DNA from: Flavimaribacter sp039888615
GTDB taxonomy: Bacteria; Pseudomonadota; Alphaproteobacteria; Rhizobiales; Rhizobiaceae
Assembly: GCA_039888615.1 (NCBI GenBank)
Contig: JBDQQS010000005.1
Direction: 5' to 3' (one strand)
DNA: 64,000 bases
In this document: in pieces, positions 24,896 to 34,287 of the stretch
Layout of the letters: the number at the start of each line of letters is the position of its first letter
How positions within the stretch are numbered: position 1 is the stretch's first letter
Made by a program: the position numbers and the translations under genes
Notes under the pieces: model-generated
The model's database searches: none
The model's input: the letters and a program-made list of their open reading frames with translations, nothing else
What the model was told of the DNA's origin: nothing

Positions 24896-26038
24896 GTGGA
24901 AGACGACTGGTACAAATCAGTGGCGGTCATCGAGGATTTCGTGAATGTGACGGATCAGTCCCGGTTCGTCGGTTTGCCCGACGACTGGCATGTCGGTGTT
25001 TCCGATATCGTCAATTCAACCGAAGAGATCGCAAAAGGACGCTACAAGGCTGTGAACCTGGCGGGGGCGGCCACGATCAGCGCCGTTTCGAACGCATTGA
25101 ACGGCGATCTCAGGCTTTTCATTTTTGGCGGCGATGGAGCGCGTTTCGCGGTTCCCGCCCGTCATAGTCAGAAAGCCGCCGAGGCTCTGTCGCGTGTTGC
25201 ATCTTGGGCGAAACAGGAACTGCAGCTGGATTTGCGCGTCGGAATGATCAGTGTCGAGGCTGTCCGGAAGGCGGGTCTTGATGTGCGGGTAGCGTTCTGG
25301 AAAGCCTCTAGCAATGTCCAGTATGCGTCTTTCATGGGAGGCGGGCTGGAATGGGCGGAAGAACAGCTTAAAAATGGTTCTCTGCAAATTGCGCCAACCG
25401 CCGCGGAAGATAGACCGGATCTCACCGGCCTCTCCTGTCAGTGGGGTCCCGTCGAGGCTCAAGGGATGATTCTGTCTTTGATCGTCAAACCGGCGCGAGG
25501 CGTCTCGCAAGCCCGTTTTGCAGAGGTGGCGTCACGCGTCATCGACATACTTGAGGGCGGCGAACGTCTTAACCCTGTGCCGCCTGATGGTCCGCGCGTA
25601 AGGTGGCCCGGCAATGTCCTCGACCTTCAGTCGCGCGTTGCCGGCATGGGAAAGTCCAGGTCTTTGTGGATGATCCGGGTGTATCTCAACGCAGCCTTTG
25701 CCTGGACTGTGTTCCGGCTGGGGCTGAGAGTGGGAGGGTTTCGCCCCGCGCGATACAGACGTGAAATCGCGGAAAATTCGGATTACCGGAAATTCGACGA
25801 TTCGCTGATGATGACCATCGATTCCTCTGCTGAAGTCATCGAAAAAGCGCGCGGAGTGCTTGATATGGAAGTCGGGAAGGGCGTGGTCAGATACGGCATG
25901 CACACCCAGGACGAGGCGCTCATTACCTGCGTTGCGCCGTCCGTTCACACCTCAAATCACATGCATTTCATAGATGGAGCGAAAGGCGGGTACGCTGAGG
26001 CGGCGAAGCAGCTCGCGCAATCAAAAACGTTGGATTGA
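24896..26038 (+). CDS. DUF3095 family protein
   Basis: A 380-residue protein from GTG 24896. Characteristic segments are a start with YKSVAVIEDFVNVTD, then WHVGVSDIVNSTEEIAKGRYKAVNLAGAA, FIFGGDGARFAVP, and a C-terminal VRYGMHTQDEALITCVAPS, which together match DUF3095. The SDIVNST and FGGDGARF motifs recall the metal- and nucleotide-binding strands of class III adenylate cyclases, and the family has been considered cyclase-like; activity is not shown to my knowledge. It stands alone, 131 bases after hslO. Confidence 0.8.
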   Translation: MEDDWYKSVAVIEDFVNVTDQSRFVGLPDDWHVGVSDIVNSTEEIAKGRYKAVNLAGAATISAVSNALNGDLRLFIFGGDGARFAVPARHSQKAAEALSRVASWAKQELQLDLRVGMISVEAVRKAGLDVRVAFWKASSNVQYASFMGGGLEWAEEQLKNGSLQIAPTAAEDRPDLTGLSCQWGPVEAQGMILSLIVKPARGVSQARFAEVASRVIDILEGGERLNPVPPDGPRVRWPGNVLDLQSRVAGMGKSRSLWMIRVYLNAAFAWTVFRLGLRVGGFRPARYRREIAENSDYRKFDDSLMMTIDSSAEVIEKARGVLDMEVGKGVVRYGMHTQDEALITCVAPSVHTSNHMHFIDGAKGGYAEAAKQLAQSKTLD

Positions 26039-26097
26039 ATCGAGGGGAAGAATGAATTGTGGGGGCCGATAGGCGTCAGCCCCCACGCACTAAGATC

Positions 26098-26583
26098 TTA
26101 TTCAGGCAGAACGACGGAGTCGATGACATGGATGACGCCATTGTCGGCTTCCACGTCAGCGGTGACGACCATCGCTTCGTCCACCTTAACTCCATTGGTC
26201 GCATCGATGGAGAGCTTCGAGCCCTGCACCGTATCGACTTCCATGGCCTTTCCGGCGATATCGCCCGACATGACCTTGCCAGGAATGACGTGATAGGTCA
26301 GGACGGCAACGAGCTTGTCCTTGTTTTCCGGTTTCAGCAGATCTTCAACCGTGCCAGCCGGCAGCTTTGCAAAGGCGTCGTCTGTCGGGGCGAAAACTGT
26401 AAACGGACCTTCGCCTTTCAGGGTATCGACGAGACCCGCTGCCTGAACCGCAGCGACAAGCGTGTTGAATTGACCAGCGCCAACCGCCGTGTCGACAATG
26501 TCCGCGGCTTTGGCGGCAATCGACGTAAAGGCAAGCGGTACGATTGCGGTGGCGGCGATGATGGTGTTACGCAGATTCAGCAT
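26098..26583 (-). CDS. Secreted fasciclin (FAS1)-domain protein
   Basis: A 161-residue protein. ATG 26583 is chosen over an upstream in-frame start at 26649 because GGAG precedes it on the coding strand and a signal peptide then begins at residue 1 (LRNTIIAATAIVPLAFTSIA, cleavage near AKA-ADIV). One FAS1 domain fills the rest: FNTLVAAVQAAGLVDTLKG, PFTVFAPTDDAFAKLP, VLTYHVIPGKV and the final VIHVIDSVVLPE. Bacterial FAS1 proteins of this type act in the periplasm or outside the cell, often in adhesion. Related single-domain proteins from rhizobia have been linked to symbiosis; no such role can be claimed here. Confidence 0.92.
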   Translation of the reverse strand: MLNLRNTIIAATAIVPLAFTSIAAKAADIVDTAVGAGQFNTLVAAVQAAGLVDTLKGEGPFTVFAPTDDAFAKLPAGTVEDLLKPENKDKLVAVLTYHVIPGKVMSGDIAGKAMEVDTVQGSKLSIDATNGVKVDEAMVVTADVEADNGVIHVIDSVVLPE

Positions 26584-26839
26584 AGTTAACTCCAGGGGGT
26601 TGGTTGACATACGCTGCTTAGTACGGAGGACGACGCCGGATTGGATCATGAGGTAACGCGGATATCACCGCTTTGTGAAAGACGGCGCGTTTGGCTGTTC
26701 GCTCGACAGATCGGCGAGAGGCGTTACAGAATGATACAATTTTGATTTTGCAGTCGTTTTGTGAGTGCAATACTGTCGGGGAGCGGAATTGGTCCGCCCG
26801 GGCCGCCCCCAGGTGAGCACGTAGCCAGACAACGAGCCA

Positions 26840-28204
26840 ATGCTGAAATCGCTGGAAGAGCAGGCGGAGAAGTCGCCTACCATCAAGGGTGCATCAGATC
26901 CTGCAGCGCCGAGGCGTAGCAATGGCCTGCGCGTCATCGTGCAGATCGTCCTCATGATCGTAGTGCTCGCCGGCTCGTTCGTGCTGATGAACCGGATTAT
27001 CGGTTCGCGTCCCGAGCCGGTGGTTCGCACGCCGCGTCCTGCGGTCTACGCTGTCGAGACTGTAACAGCTGTAGCAGCCGACAATCAGCCCGTCCTGCAT
27101 CTCTACGGCGAAGTCCAGGCGTCGCGGTCCGTCGAACTCCGGCCGCTCGTCGGCGGCGAGATCGTGACGGTCAATCCGCGATTGCGCGCCGGCTTTCATG
27201 TCGATCAGGACGCTGTGCTGATCGAGATTGATTCATTCAGCTACAGCGGCGCGCTCGCCGAAGCGCGGGCCAACCTCGCCAAGGCCAAGGCTGCTCTCAC
27301 CGAAACGGAAGCGAACATCCCGGCCGAACGAGAGCAACTCGAGGAAGCCCAGATTCAGCTTGACCTTGCCCGCAGCGATCTTGCCCGCGCCGAATCCCTC
27401 GTCAAGAACGAGACGATGACGCAGAAGCAGGTCGAGGAGCGTAGGCTCGTCGTTTCCCAGCGCGAGCAGGCGACAAGCCAGCGGCGCAACAATCTGGTCA
27501 TTCTGGAGGCGCAGCGGATCCAGCAACTCGCCAATGTCGACAGCCTGCAATGGCGCGTCGACGAGGCGGAGCGCAACTTGGAAAACGTCCGCCTGACGGC
27601 GCCGTTTCGCGGCGTGGTCAGTTCCGCCAATGCGGAGGCCGGACGCAATGTCAGCGTTTCCGATGTTGTCGCGACAATCTATGACGACGAGAATCTCGAG
27701 GTCCGGTTTACCCTTACTGATGCCCAGTATGGCCGGATTGTCGCCGATCGCGATCCGTTGATCGGTCGCAGAATTGAGGTGCGCTGGTCGGTCGGCGAGA
27801 ATGATTTTCAATATACCGGAACGATCGACCGTATAGCCGCCGAGATCGCCTCGGCGCGCGGCGGCGTGGAAGTCGTCGCCCGTCTCGATCCTGGCGACGG
27901 CGTCCGCATGCGACCGGGCGCTTTTGTCGAGATCAACGTTCCCGACCGAACGTATGACGGTTCCTTTCGAATCCCCGAAACTGCGCTCTATGACGGCGTA
28001 TCCGTTTTCGTCGTGCACGATGGCCGTCTGACGGAGCGCAGCGTCGATGTCGCCGCCTATGACGGAGACGACGTGATCCTTGGAGACGGCGTTGAGGAAG
28101 GCGATGTCGTGCTCGTCACCCATTTGACCCAGGCCGATGAAGGCGTCAGGGTGCGGTTGCCCGGAGAGCGCGCCGACGCCAGTGGCGCGGAACCGCGACA
28201 ATGA
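26840..28204 (+). CDS. RND efflux periplasmic adaptor (membrane fusion protein)
   Basis: A 454-residue adaptor anchored by an N-terminal segment (VIVQIVLMIVVLAGSFVLM). The split lipoyl domain (VELRPLVGGEIVTVNP before the hairpin and ENVRLTAPFRGVVSS after it) flanks a long coiled coil rich in Ala, Glu, Arg and Gln (about 130-240). Beta-barrel and membrane-proximal domains follow. It links the inner-membrane pump to an outer-membrane channel. Its stop overlaps the pump start by four bases (ATGA at 28201). No TolC-type gene is seen nearby. Confidence 0.93.
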   Translation: MLKSLEEQAEKSPTIKGASDPAAPRRSNGLRVIVQIVLMIVVLAGSFVLMNRIIGSRPEPVVRTPRPAVYAVETVTAVAADNQPVLHLYGEVQASRSVELRPLVGGEIVTVNPRLRAGFHVDQDAVLIEIDSFSYSGALAEARANLAKAKAALTETEANIPAEREQLEEAQIQLDLARSDLARAESLVKNETMTQKQVEERRLVVSQREQATSQRRNNLVILEAQRIQQLANVDSLQWRVDEAERNLENVRLTAPFRGVVSSANAEAGRNVSVSDVVATIYDDENLEVRFTLTDAQYGRIVADRDPLIGRRIEVRWSVGENDFQYTGTIDRIAAEIASARGGVEVVARLDPGDGVRMRPGAFVEINVPDRTYDGSFRIPETALYDGVSVFVVHDGRLTERSVDVAAYDGDDVILGDGVEEGDVVLVTHLTQADEGVRVRLPGERADASGAEPRQ

Positions 28205-31200
28205 GCGAAATGGACCGCCGGGATGAAGGTGGCGGAGGCGGATTGAGCGGTCTTGTGCGCCTGTTCATACGGCATCCGAACGCCGCAAATCTTCTGATGG
28301 CGCTGATGATTCTCGCCGGCCTGTTTTCCGTCTTCAAGATCAATACGCAGTTTTTTCCGAGCGTCGACCGGCCCAATATCGATGTTACGGTTGTCTGGTC
28401 GGGGGCAAGCGCGGAGGATGTCGAAGCCAATGTGCTCGCGCGCATAGAGCCCGAAGTCCGGTTTATTGACGGCGTCGATCGCATGGATTCCACAGCGCGA
28501 GAAGGCTCCGGCTCCGTCAATCTCGAATTCGAGGACGGAACGGACATGCAGAAGGCCCTGTCCGAAGTCGAGGCCGCGGTCAAGGCGATCACCACCTTGC
28601 CTGCGGACGCTGAACAGCCGACCATATCGCGCCAGACCTTCTTCGACCGCGTTGCCTATGTGTCGCTGAGCGGTTCGGCGCCCGAACGGATCAAGCGGGA
28701 ATGGGCCAAACGCATGAGGGACGACCTCATCGATCGCGGCATCGACAAGATCGAGTTCAACGCCCTGCGAGAACGCGAGATCCGGGTCGACGTCGGTAAT
28801 AAGGACTTGCGCCGCCTTGGAATGACCATCGAGGACGTCGCCAACGCCGTATCGGCAAACAGCAACGATCTCCCTTCGGGAAGTCTGGATGGCGACATCG
28901 AACGTCAGTTGCGGTCGCTGGCGGATGCGGATTCGCCGCGCGCCGTCGGCGCGGTCGAAGTGTTGGCGCTGCCGACCGGCGAAAAGGTTTACCTGCGCGA
29001 CATTGCGACGATCTACGAATCTTTCGACGATGACGAGACACGCGGTTTCAGCGAAGGGTCGGTGGCGATCGAACTCGACGTCAAACGCGCGACCTCCGCC
29101 GACACGCTGGCCACGGCCGCCATCCTGGACGATTACGTCAACGAGATACGGCCCCGCCTACCCGAAAACATCGAGCTGCATGTCTATTCCTCGGCGGCCG
29201 ATGCGCTTTATGAACGCATCATGCTGCTTGTCAGGAATGGCGTTGGCGGCCTCATCCTTGTGGTGATTGTGCTGTTCATCTTCCTCGACGCCCGCGTGGC
29301 GCTGTGGGTCGCAGCCGGCATTCCCATCGCGATGCTAGCGACCGTCGGCTTCATGTATGTCTCCGGGCAGACTATCAACATGGTGTCGCTGTTCGGCCTT
29401 ATCATGATGCTCGGGATTGTCGTGGACGACGCGATTGTGGTCGGCGAACACACCAATACCCGCCTTGAAATGGGCGACGCGCCGATGGTCGCGGCCGAAC
29501 GCGGCGTCGGCATGATGCTGGCGCCGGTGCTTGCGGCAATGACCACCACGATCGCCTCTTTCGCGCCGATTGCCCTGATCCGCGACACGATCGGCCAGAT
29601 CATGGGCGTGCTTCCTCTCGTTGTCGTCGCCGTCATCATCGCCAGCCTGCTCGAATGCTTTTTCGTGCTGCCAGGCCATCTCGCCCACTCTCTGGGCGCG
29701 CGTTCGAATCCACGCTGGTCCTATTGGCGCCAGTTTTTCCTTGCATTCGCCATTACCGCGCTCGCAGTCGGCTCGATGTCGCCGCTGGCCGCCAGCGCGG
29801 GCCCGATTGCGCTTCTGATCGGCGACAGGCTGGCGCAACTTCCGCCTGTCGCGGCGGCGGTCCTGATCGCCGTTGTCGCACTGGCGGCCGCGAGCCTTAT
29901 AGAGGCGGTTCTTCTTCTGATCCGCCGAAAGACCACATCGTCGCGCGGCGAGAACCGCTTTCGCGACTGGTTCGATGGTGGATTCCAGAAGCTCCGCGAT
30001 GGACTCTTCGATCGTCTCGTGACGCTTTCCTATCGTTGGCGCTACGTCACGCTCTCGATCGCGATGGGGCTGATCCTGGTCATCGCCATCGGGTTTACTG
30101 TTGGAAAGCGCGTCGAATTCGTCTTCTTTCCGTCGCCCGAGGCGGAAAGTATTCGCGGCAATGTCAGTTTTGTGGCCGGACTTCCGGAAGCCGATGCGCT
30201 GGCCGCGATCGACCGCATTGAATCAGCCTTCCGCGACATCGAGCAGGAACTGCCCGACGGTCAGGAAAAGCTGGCGACCTCTATTGTGACGCTCTTCAGC
30301 AAGGCTAGCCGCTACGGTGGAACAAGCGCCTCCATCAAGGTGCAGCTGACGGTGTCCGAGAAACGCACCGTGCGCACCTCGGATATCGTGCGCGCCTGGG
30401 CGGCAGCGGTGCCGGATATTCCAGGCGTGACGCGTTTCTCCGTGTTCCAGTCGCGCGGCGGCCCGCCGGGACGCGATATCGACGTGGTGCTGCTGGGAGA
30501 CCGCGTCGCCGACCTCAAGGCGGCGGCTGCGGAGGTCATTCCGGTCCTGTCCTCCATCAACGGCGTGTCCGGCGTCGACGACAATCTGCCTTTCGGCAAG
30601 CCCGAACTCGTCATCGAAATGCTGCCGCGCGGCGCTGCCCTTGGATTTACCGCAGAAAGCATTGGTCGTCAGCTTCGAAACGCCTTTGATGGCGAGATCG
30701 CCCACCGCTTCGCCGACGGCGATGACGAGATAACGGTCAGGCTCTATCAGCGCATGCGTGATCCGGGAACCGGCGCCCTGCGCAATTTCGAGCTGAGGAG
30801 CCCGTCGGGCGACTTCGTTCCGCTGACCGAAGTGGCGGAACTGCGCGAGCAGCAGGGTTTCGCCTATATTTCCCGGCGCGACGGCAAGACGCGAATATCG
30901 ATTGCCGGAGACATCGACAACGAGATCACCACCACGGACAATGTGATCGAGGAACTCGAACACCGCGGAACGGTTGAAAGAATCGCCTCGAAATACGGAT
31001 TGCGTTATGAATATGCCGGCCGTTCGGAGGAACAGGAAAACGCCTTTGCCGACCTCAAGCTCGGTCTGCTGGTGGCGCTCTCCGTCATTTATATTATTCT
31101 CGCCTGGGTTTTCGCCAGCTACTGGCGGCCCTTCGCCGTCATGTTGATCATCCCTTTTGGCATCGTCGGCGCCGTTTTCGGTCACTGGATCCTCGGCTAT

Positions 31201-31587
31201 CAGCTCACCATTGTCTCCATGGCTGGTCTCCTTGGATTAAGCGGCATTCTCGTCAATGACTCCATCATCCTCGTCGCCCGCATGGACGAGCGATTGGCGG
31301 ATGGCGACACGGTCGACCAGGCCGCGATCGGTGCGAGCCGTGACAGATTCCGGGCGGTGCTTCTGACATCGCTCACCACGATAGGCGGACTGCTGCCATT
31401 GCTGTTCGAGAAGAGTCAGCAAGCGCAGTTCCTGCTGCCGATGGCGATTACCATCGTCTTCGGTCTCGCCATGGCGACCCTGCTGGTGCTGTTCCTCGTG
31501 CCGGCGCTGATGGGTATCGGCTACGATATCCGCGCCGCCTTTGTCGCCCTATTCGGTCAAAGGCGAGCGCAATCTCCGGCCGAGTAA
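28201..31587 (+). CDS. RND multidrug efflux permease (HAE1-like)
   Basis: A 1128-residue inner-membrane pump. The N-terminus LVRLFIRHPNAANLLMALMI opens TM1; TM4 carries the proton-relay Asp pair in GIVVDDAIVVGEH; porter subdomains precede TM2 and TM8; the C-terminal half has LSGILVNDSIILV. It exports hydrophobic compounds by proton antiport. Residues about 502-576, in the central loop between TM6 and TM7, contain two additional hydrophobic stretches (about 508-530 and 545-573) not present in AcrB-type pumps, explaining part of the extra length. It is translated with the adaptor upstream and converges on trkH, 9 bases away. Confidence 0.94.
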   Translation: MSEMDRRDEGGGGGLSGLVRLFIRHPNAANLLMALMILAGLFSVFKINTQFFPSVDRPNIDVTVVWSGASAEDVEANVLARIEPEVRFIDGVDRMDSTAREGSGSVNLEFEDGTDMQKALSEVEAAVKAITTLPADAEQPTISRQTFFDRVAYVSLSGSAPERIKREWAKRMRDDLIDRGIDKIEFNALREREIRVDVGNKDLRRLGMTIEDVANAVSANSNDLPSGSLDGDIERQLRSLADADSPRAVGAVEVLALPTGEKVYLRDIATIYESFDDDETRGFSEGSVAIELDVKRATSADTLATAAILDDYVNEIRPRLPENIELHVYSSAADALYERIMLLVRNGVGGLILVVIVLFIFLDARVALWVAAGIPIAMLATVGFMYVSGQTINMVSLFGLIMMLGIVVDDAIVVGEHTNTRLEMGDAPMVAAERGVGMMLAPVLAAMTTTIASFAPIALIRDTIGQIMGVLPLVVVAVIIASLLECFFVLPGHLAHSLGARSNPRWSYWRQFFLAFAITALAVGSMSPLAASAGPIALLIGDRLAQLPPVAAAVLIAVVALAAASLIEAVLLLIRRKTTSSRGENRFRDWFDGGFQKLRDGLFDRLVTLSYRWRYVTLSIAMGLILVIAIGFTVGKRVEFVFFPSPEAESIRGNVSFVAGLPEADALAAIDRIESAFRDIEQELPDGQEKLATSIVTLFSKASRYGGTSASIKVQLTVSEKRTVRTSDIVRAWAAAVPDIPGVTRFSVFQSRGGPPGRDIDVVLLGDRVADLKAAAAEVIPVLSSINGVSGVDDNLPFGKPELVIEMLPRGAALGFTAESIGRQLRNAFDGEIAHRFADGDDEITVRLYQRMRDPGTGALRNFELRSPSGDFVPLTEVAELREQQGFAYISRRDGKTRISIAGDIDNEITTTDNVIEELEHRGTVERIASKYGLRYEYAGRSEEQENAFADLKLGLLVALSVIYIILAWVFASYWRPFAVMLIIPFGIVGAVFGHWILGYQLTIVSMAGLLGLSGILVNDSIILVARMDERLADGDTVDQAAIGASRDRFRAVLLTSLTTIGGLLPLLFEKSQQAQFLLPMAITIVFGLAMATLLVLFLVPALMGIGYDIRAAFVALFGQRRAQSPAE

Positions 31588-31596
31588 TTTTGACAA

Positions 31597-33054
31597 TCAA
31601 TTTCTCCAGAAGCGCGGCAGGAACAACACCAGGATCGTAAACAGTTCCAGCCGACCGAGCAGCATGCCCGCCGACAATATCCATTTCGCCGTGTCGTTCA
31701 GCGGAGCGTAGTTGCCCGCCGGTCCGATGATCCTGCCTAATCCGGGTCCCACATTGGAAATGGCCGATCCGGCGCCCGACAGTGCTGTGGTCGTGTCGAG
31801 CCCCGTCATCAACAAGGCGGCGGCGATCACCCCGAAGCTGATGATATAGAGGAACAGGAAGCTCATCACCGATGCAATGACAGCCATCTCGATTGGGCGG
31901 CCGTTGAATTTGGGTCGGAAGATGCCATGCGGATACATGACCTGGTTTATGTGCTGGCGAACCGCCTCGAAGACCACTTGGAACCTGAAGATCTTGATGC
32001 CGCAGGAGGTCGAACCGGCGCATCCGCCGATAAACATGATGACGAAGAAGAACGACGTCGCATGTGGGCCCCAGATGCCGTAATCCGTCGTGGCGTAGCC
32101 CGTTCCCGTCAGGATGGACACCACGTTGAACGCCGCATAACGCAAGCCCTCCAGGCCAACGTGGAATTGCCCGTAATGCGCCATAAGCCAGGCGATGATC
32201 GTCGCAGTCAGCACGGTGCCGAGAAACACATGGACCTGGGAATCGATAAGGATCGGCCTCAGCCGTCCCTGTAGCGTCTGTACATAGAGCACGAAAGGGA
32301 TCGAGCCGAGGATCATGAAGACGATTGTGATCCAGTCTATGGCTGCGCTGTGATAGTGGCCGATCGATAGGTCCTTGGTGGAGAAGCCGCCGGTGGCGAC
32401 GGTCGTCATGGAGTGTATCACGGCGTCGCCGATTGGCATTCCGGCCGCCGCGAACAATGCGCAGCAGATGACGGTAAAGGCGATGAAGACAAGGGTGATC
32501 GAGCTCGAGATCTGTGCTGCCTTCGGCAGGATCTTGCCCGCCGTGTCGAAGGCTTCAGCTTTGAACAGCTGCAGACCGCCGATTTGAAGCATCGGCAGGA
32601 CGGCGATCGCCATGACAATGATGCCAAGACCGCCAAGCCATTGCAAAAGACCGCGCCAGAACAAGATTCCCGGCGGCGCCGCGTCGAGATCGACGATGAC
32701 CGTCGCCCCCGTTGTCGTCAAACCAGACATCGATTCGAAAAAGGCGTCGGTGTAGCCGTCGACAATGCCGGACCACATAAAGGGCAGGGCGCCAAAGGCG
32801 ACCAGGGCCAGCCACGATACGACGGTCATTAGCAGGGCCTGTCGCGTGGACAGGCCTTTCGGCGTACCCCGCGCAGCCATGAAAAGGCTGAACCCCACGA
32901 GCGAGGTCAGCATTGATGAAGCCAGAAATACCCCCCAGTCGGGATTGCCCGCCGCCAGGTCGACGATTGCTGGCAGGATCATGGCGACGCCAAGCGTGGT
33001 CACAAGAATGCCGGTGACCAGGATAATAGGCCGTAAATCCAGACCGCGCTTCAA
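31597..33054 (-). CDS. trkH: Trk-type potassium uptake permease TrkH
   Basis: The open frame reaches 33183, but TTG 33054 is preferred: it overlaps the apaG stop (TTGA), and gives 485 residues, the usual TrkH length. The chain starts with LRPIILVTGILVTTLGVAM and has the repeated pore units: MSGLTTTGATV, MTTVATGGFSTKD, ILTGTGYATTDYG and LSGAGSAISNVGPGLG, where the Gly residues form the potassium filter. FFVIMFIGGCAGSTSCGIKI is diagnostic. It imports potassium with the NAD-binding TrkA, which is not in the window. Coupling to apaG is unusual. Confidence 0.93.
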   Translation of the reverse strand: MKRGLDLRPIILVTGILVTTLGVAMILPAIVDLAAGNPDWGVFLASSMLTSLVGFSLFMAARGTPKGLSTRQALLMTVVSWLALVAFGALPFMWSGIVDGYTDAFFESMSGLTTTGATVIVDLDAAPPGILFWRGLLQWLGGLGIIVMAIAVLPMLQIGGLQLFKAEAFDTAGKILPKAAQISSSITLVFIAFTVICCALFAAAGMPIGDAVIHSMTTVATGGFSTKDLSIGHYHSAAIDWITIVFMILGSIPFVLYVQTLQGRLRPILIDSQVHVFLGTVLTATIIAWLMAHYGQFHVGLEGLRYAAFNVVSILTGTGYATTDYGIWGPHATSFFFVIMFIGGCAGSTSCGIKIFRFQVVFEAVRQHINQVMYPHGIFRPKFNGRPIEMAVIASVMSFLFLYIISFGVIAAALLMTGLDTTTALSGAGSAISNVGPGLGRIIGPAGNYAPLNDTAKWILSAGMLLGRLELFTILVLFLPRFWRN

Positions 33055-33443
33055 TTGATTGTTCTCGCCGTGCCCGGAATGTCCAGCGAGAACGCTGGTA
33101 TAGCCACGGTGAGTTCCTGACCGTCGGCGCGCGCCATAAGATAGTTTCCAACCATTGTGCCGGACGGGGTATCCAGTGGGCATCCGGATGAATATTCGTA
33201 GCTGTCGCCAGGATCGAGTACCGGCTGTTCCCCGATTACGCCCGGACCTGAAACTTCTTCGACATAGCCGTTCTGATCAATGATCTTCCAGTATCGCTCG
33301 CGCAACTGGACGCGGTGGCGCGAATGGTTGGTAATGTTGATGCGATAACCCCATACATACCGGCTGTCATCCGGACGCGACTGCTCTTCCAGGTAAAATG
33401 GCTCCACGGTGACTTCTATATCGTGTGTTTGCGCTCGATACAT
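33051..33443 (-). CDS. apaG: ApaG-domain protein
   Basis: A 130-residue protein matching ApaG along its length: VTVEPFYLEEQS, WGYRINITNHSRHRVQLRER, the nucleotide-like GxGxxG loop VSGPGVIGEQPVL, and FEYSSGCPL-like YEYSSGCPLDTPSGTMVG. The fold is fibronectin type III-like. Its biochemical role is uncertain; links to Co2+ resistance and Ap4A levels come from the E. coli operon. In S. meliloti-like genomes I recall it close to hslO; here it is 8 kb away. The last codons overlap the TTG start of trkH. Confidence 0.95.
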   Translation of the reverse strand: MYRAQTHDIEVTVEPFYLEEQSRPDDSRYVWGYRINITNHSRHRVQLRERYWKIIDQNGYVEEVSGPGVIGEQPVLDPGDSYEYSSGCPLDTPSGTMVGNYLMARADGQELTVAIPAFSLDIPGTARTIN

Positions 33444-33633
33444 TGTCCTGTCGCCGGAGTGGAAAAACCGACGCTTTCCGGTTCCAATCTATAAGCATGA
33501 ACAGTCAGACTGGTAAACTCTTTTGCGATTTCGGCTTTTGTGAACGCATCGCGTACACACAGGATTGTGAGAAATCGCGCTTTCCGACCGGGCAGGAATT
33601 GAACTACAGCGAATGGGAACGAAAGAGAGGCTA

Positions 33634-34245
33634 ATGCTCGACGGCGAAGTCAGAAAATTGATCGATCCGGCGCTCGATCGCATCGGCGCGCGTCTGGCCG
33701 CCGCCGGCGTCAGCGCGAATTCCGTCACGGTCGCCGGTGGCGCTATCGGGCTCTTGGCGGCCGGCGCCATCGCATTCGAGTTTTACCTGGTCGGCCTCGC
33801 GCTACTGCTTACAAGCCGGCTTTGCGACGGGCTCGACGGGGCCATCGCCAGGGCGACAAAGCCGTCTGATTATGGCGGATATCTCGACATAGTGCTCGAT
33901 TTCGTCGTCTACGGCGCTATCCCGCTCGCCTTCATTGTCGCCAATCCCGCCGCCAATGCGGTCGCCGGCGGCGTGCTGATCTTCTCCTTCTACATCAATG
34001 GATCGACGTTTCTCGCTTTCGCAATCCTCGCCGAACGCCACGACATGATCAGCAACAGACGCGGCGACAAGTCGCTCTATTTCACCACTGGGCTCGCGGA
34101 AGGAACGGAAACGATCGCCGTGCTTTCAGCTTTCTGCCTGTTTCCAGGTGTATTTCCGATTCTGGCTTATATCTTTGCGGCCGTGTGTTTCTACACAGCA
34201 ATGTCACGGATTGTGCTCGCGGGACGTCAGTTCGGAAGGCGATAA
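33634..34245 (+). CDS. CDP-alcohol phosphatidyltransferase family protein
   Basis: A 203-residue membrane enzyme from ATG 33634 (GAGAGG just upstream); an earlier ATG at 33613 would add seven residues. The family's catalytic pattern is complete: D-x-x-D-G-x-x-A-R in CDGLDGAIARAT, then G-x-x-x-D-x-x-x-D in GGYLDIVLD. Several hydrophobic segments surround it. It transfers a phosphoalcohol from a CDP-linked donor to an acceptor alcohol; whether the product is PS, PGP, cardiolipin or an inositol lipid cannot be told from the sequence. It stands alone, divergent from apaG. Confidence 0.88.
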   Translation: MLDGEVRKLIDPALDRIGARLAAAGVSANSVTVAGGAIGLLAAGAIAFEFYLVGLALLLTSRLCDGLDGAIARATKPSDYGGYLDIVLDFVVYGAIPLAFIVANPAANAVAGGVLIFSFYINGSTFLAFAILAERHDMISNRRGDKSLYFTTGLAEGTETIAVLSAFCLFPGVFPILAYIFAAVCFYTAMSRIVLAGRQFGRR

Positions 34246-34287
34246 AACAAAAGGCGTAGCGGCTATAACAACGGGCAAGTCCGGGTG

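Noticed and set aside
33496..33634. Small Cys-containing ORF upstream of the CDP-alcohol enzyme
   Set aside because: Overlaps the probable promoter and start of the downstream gene, with no ribosome site and no recognised family.
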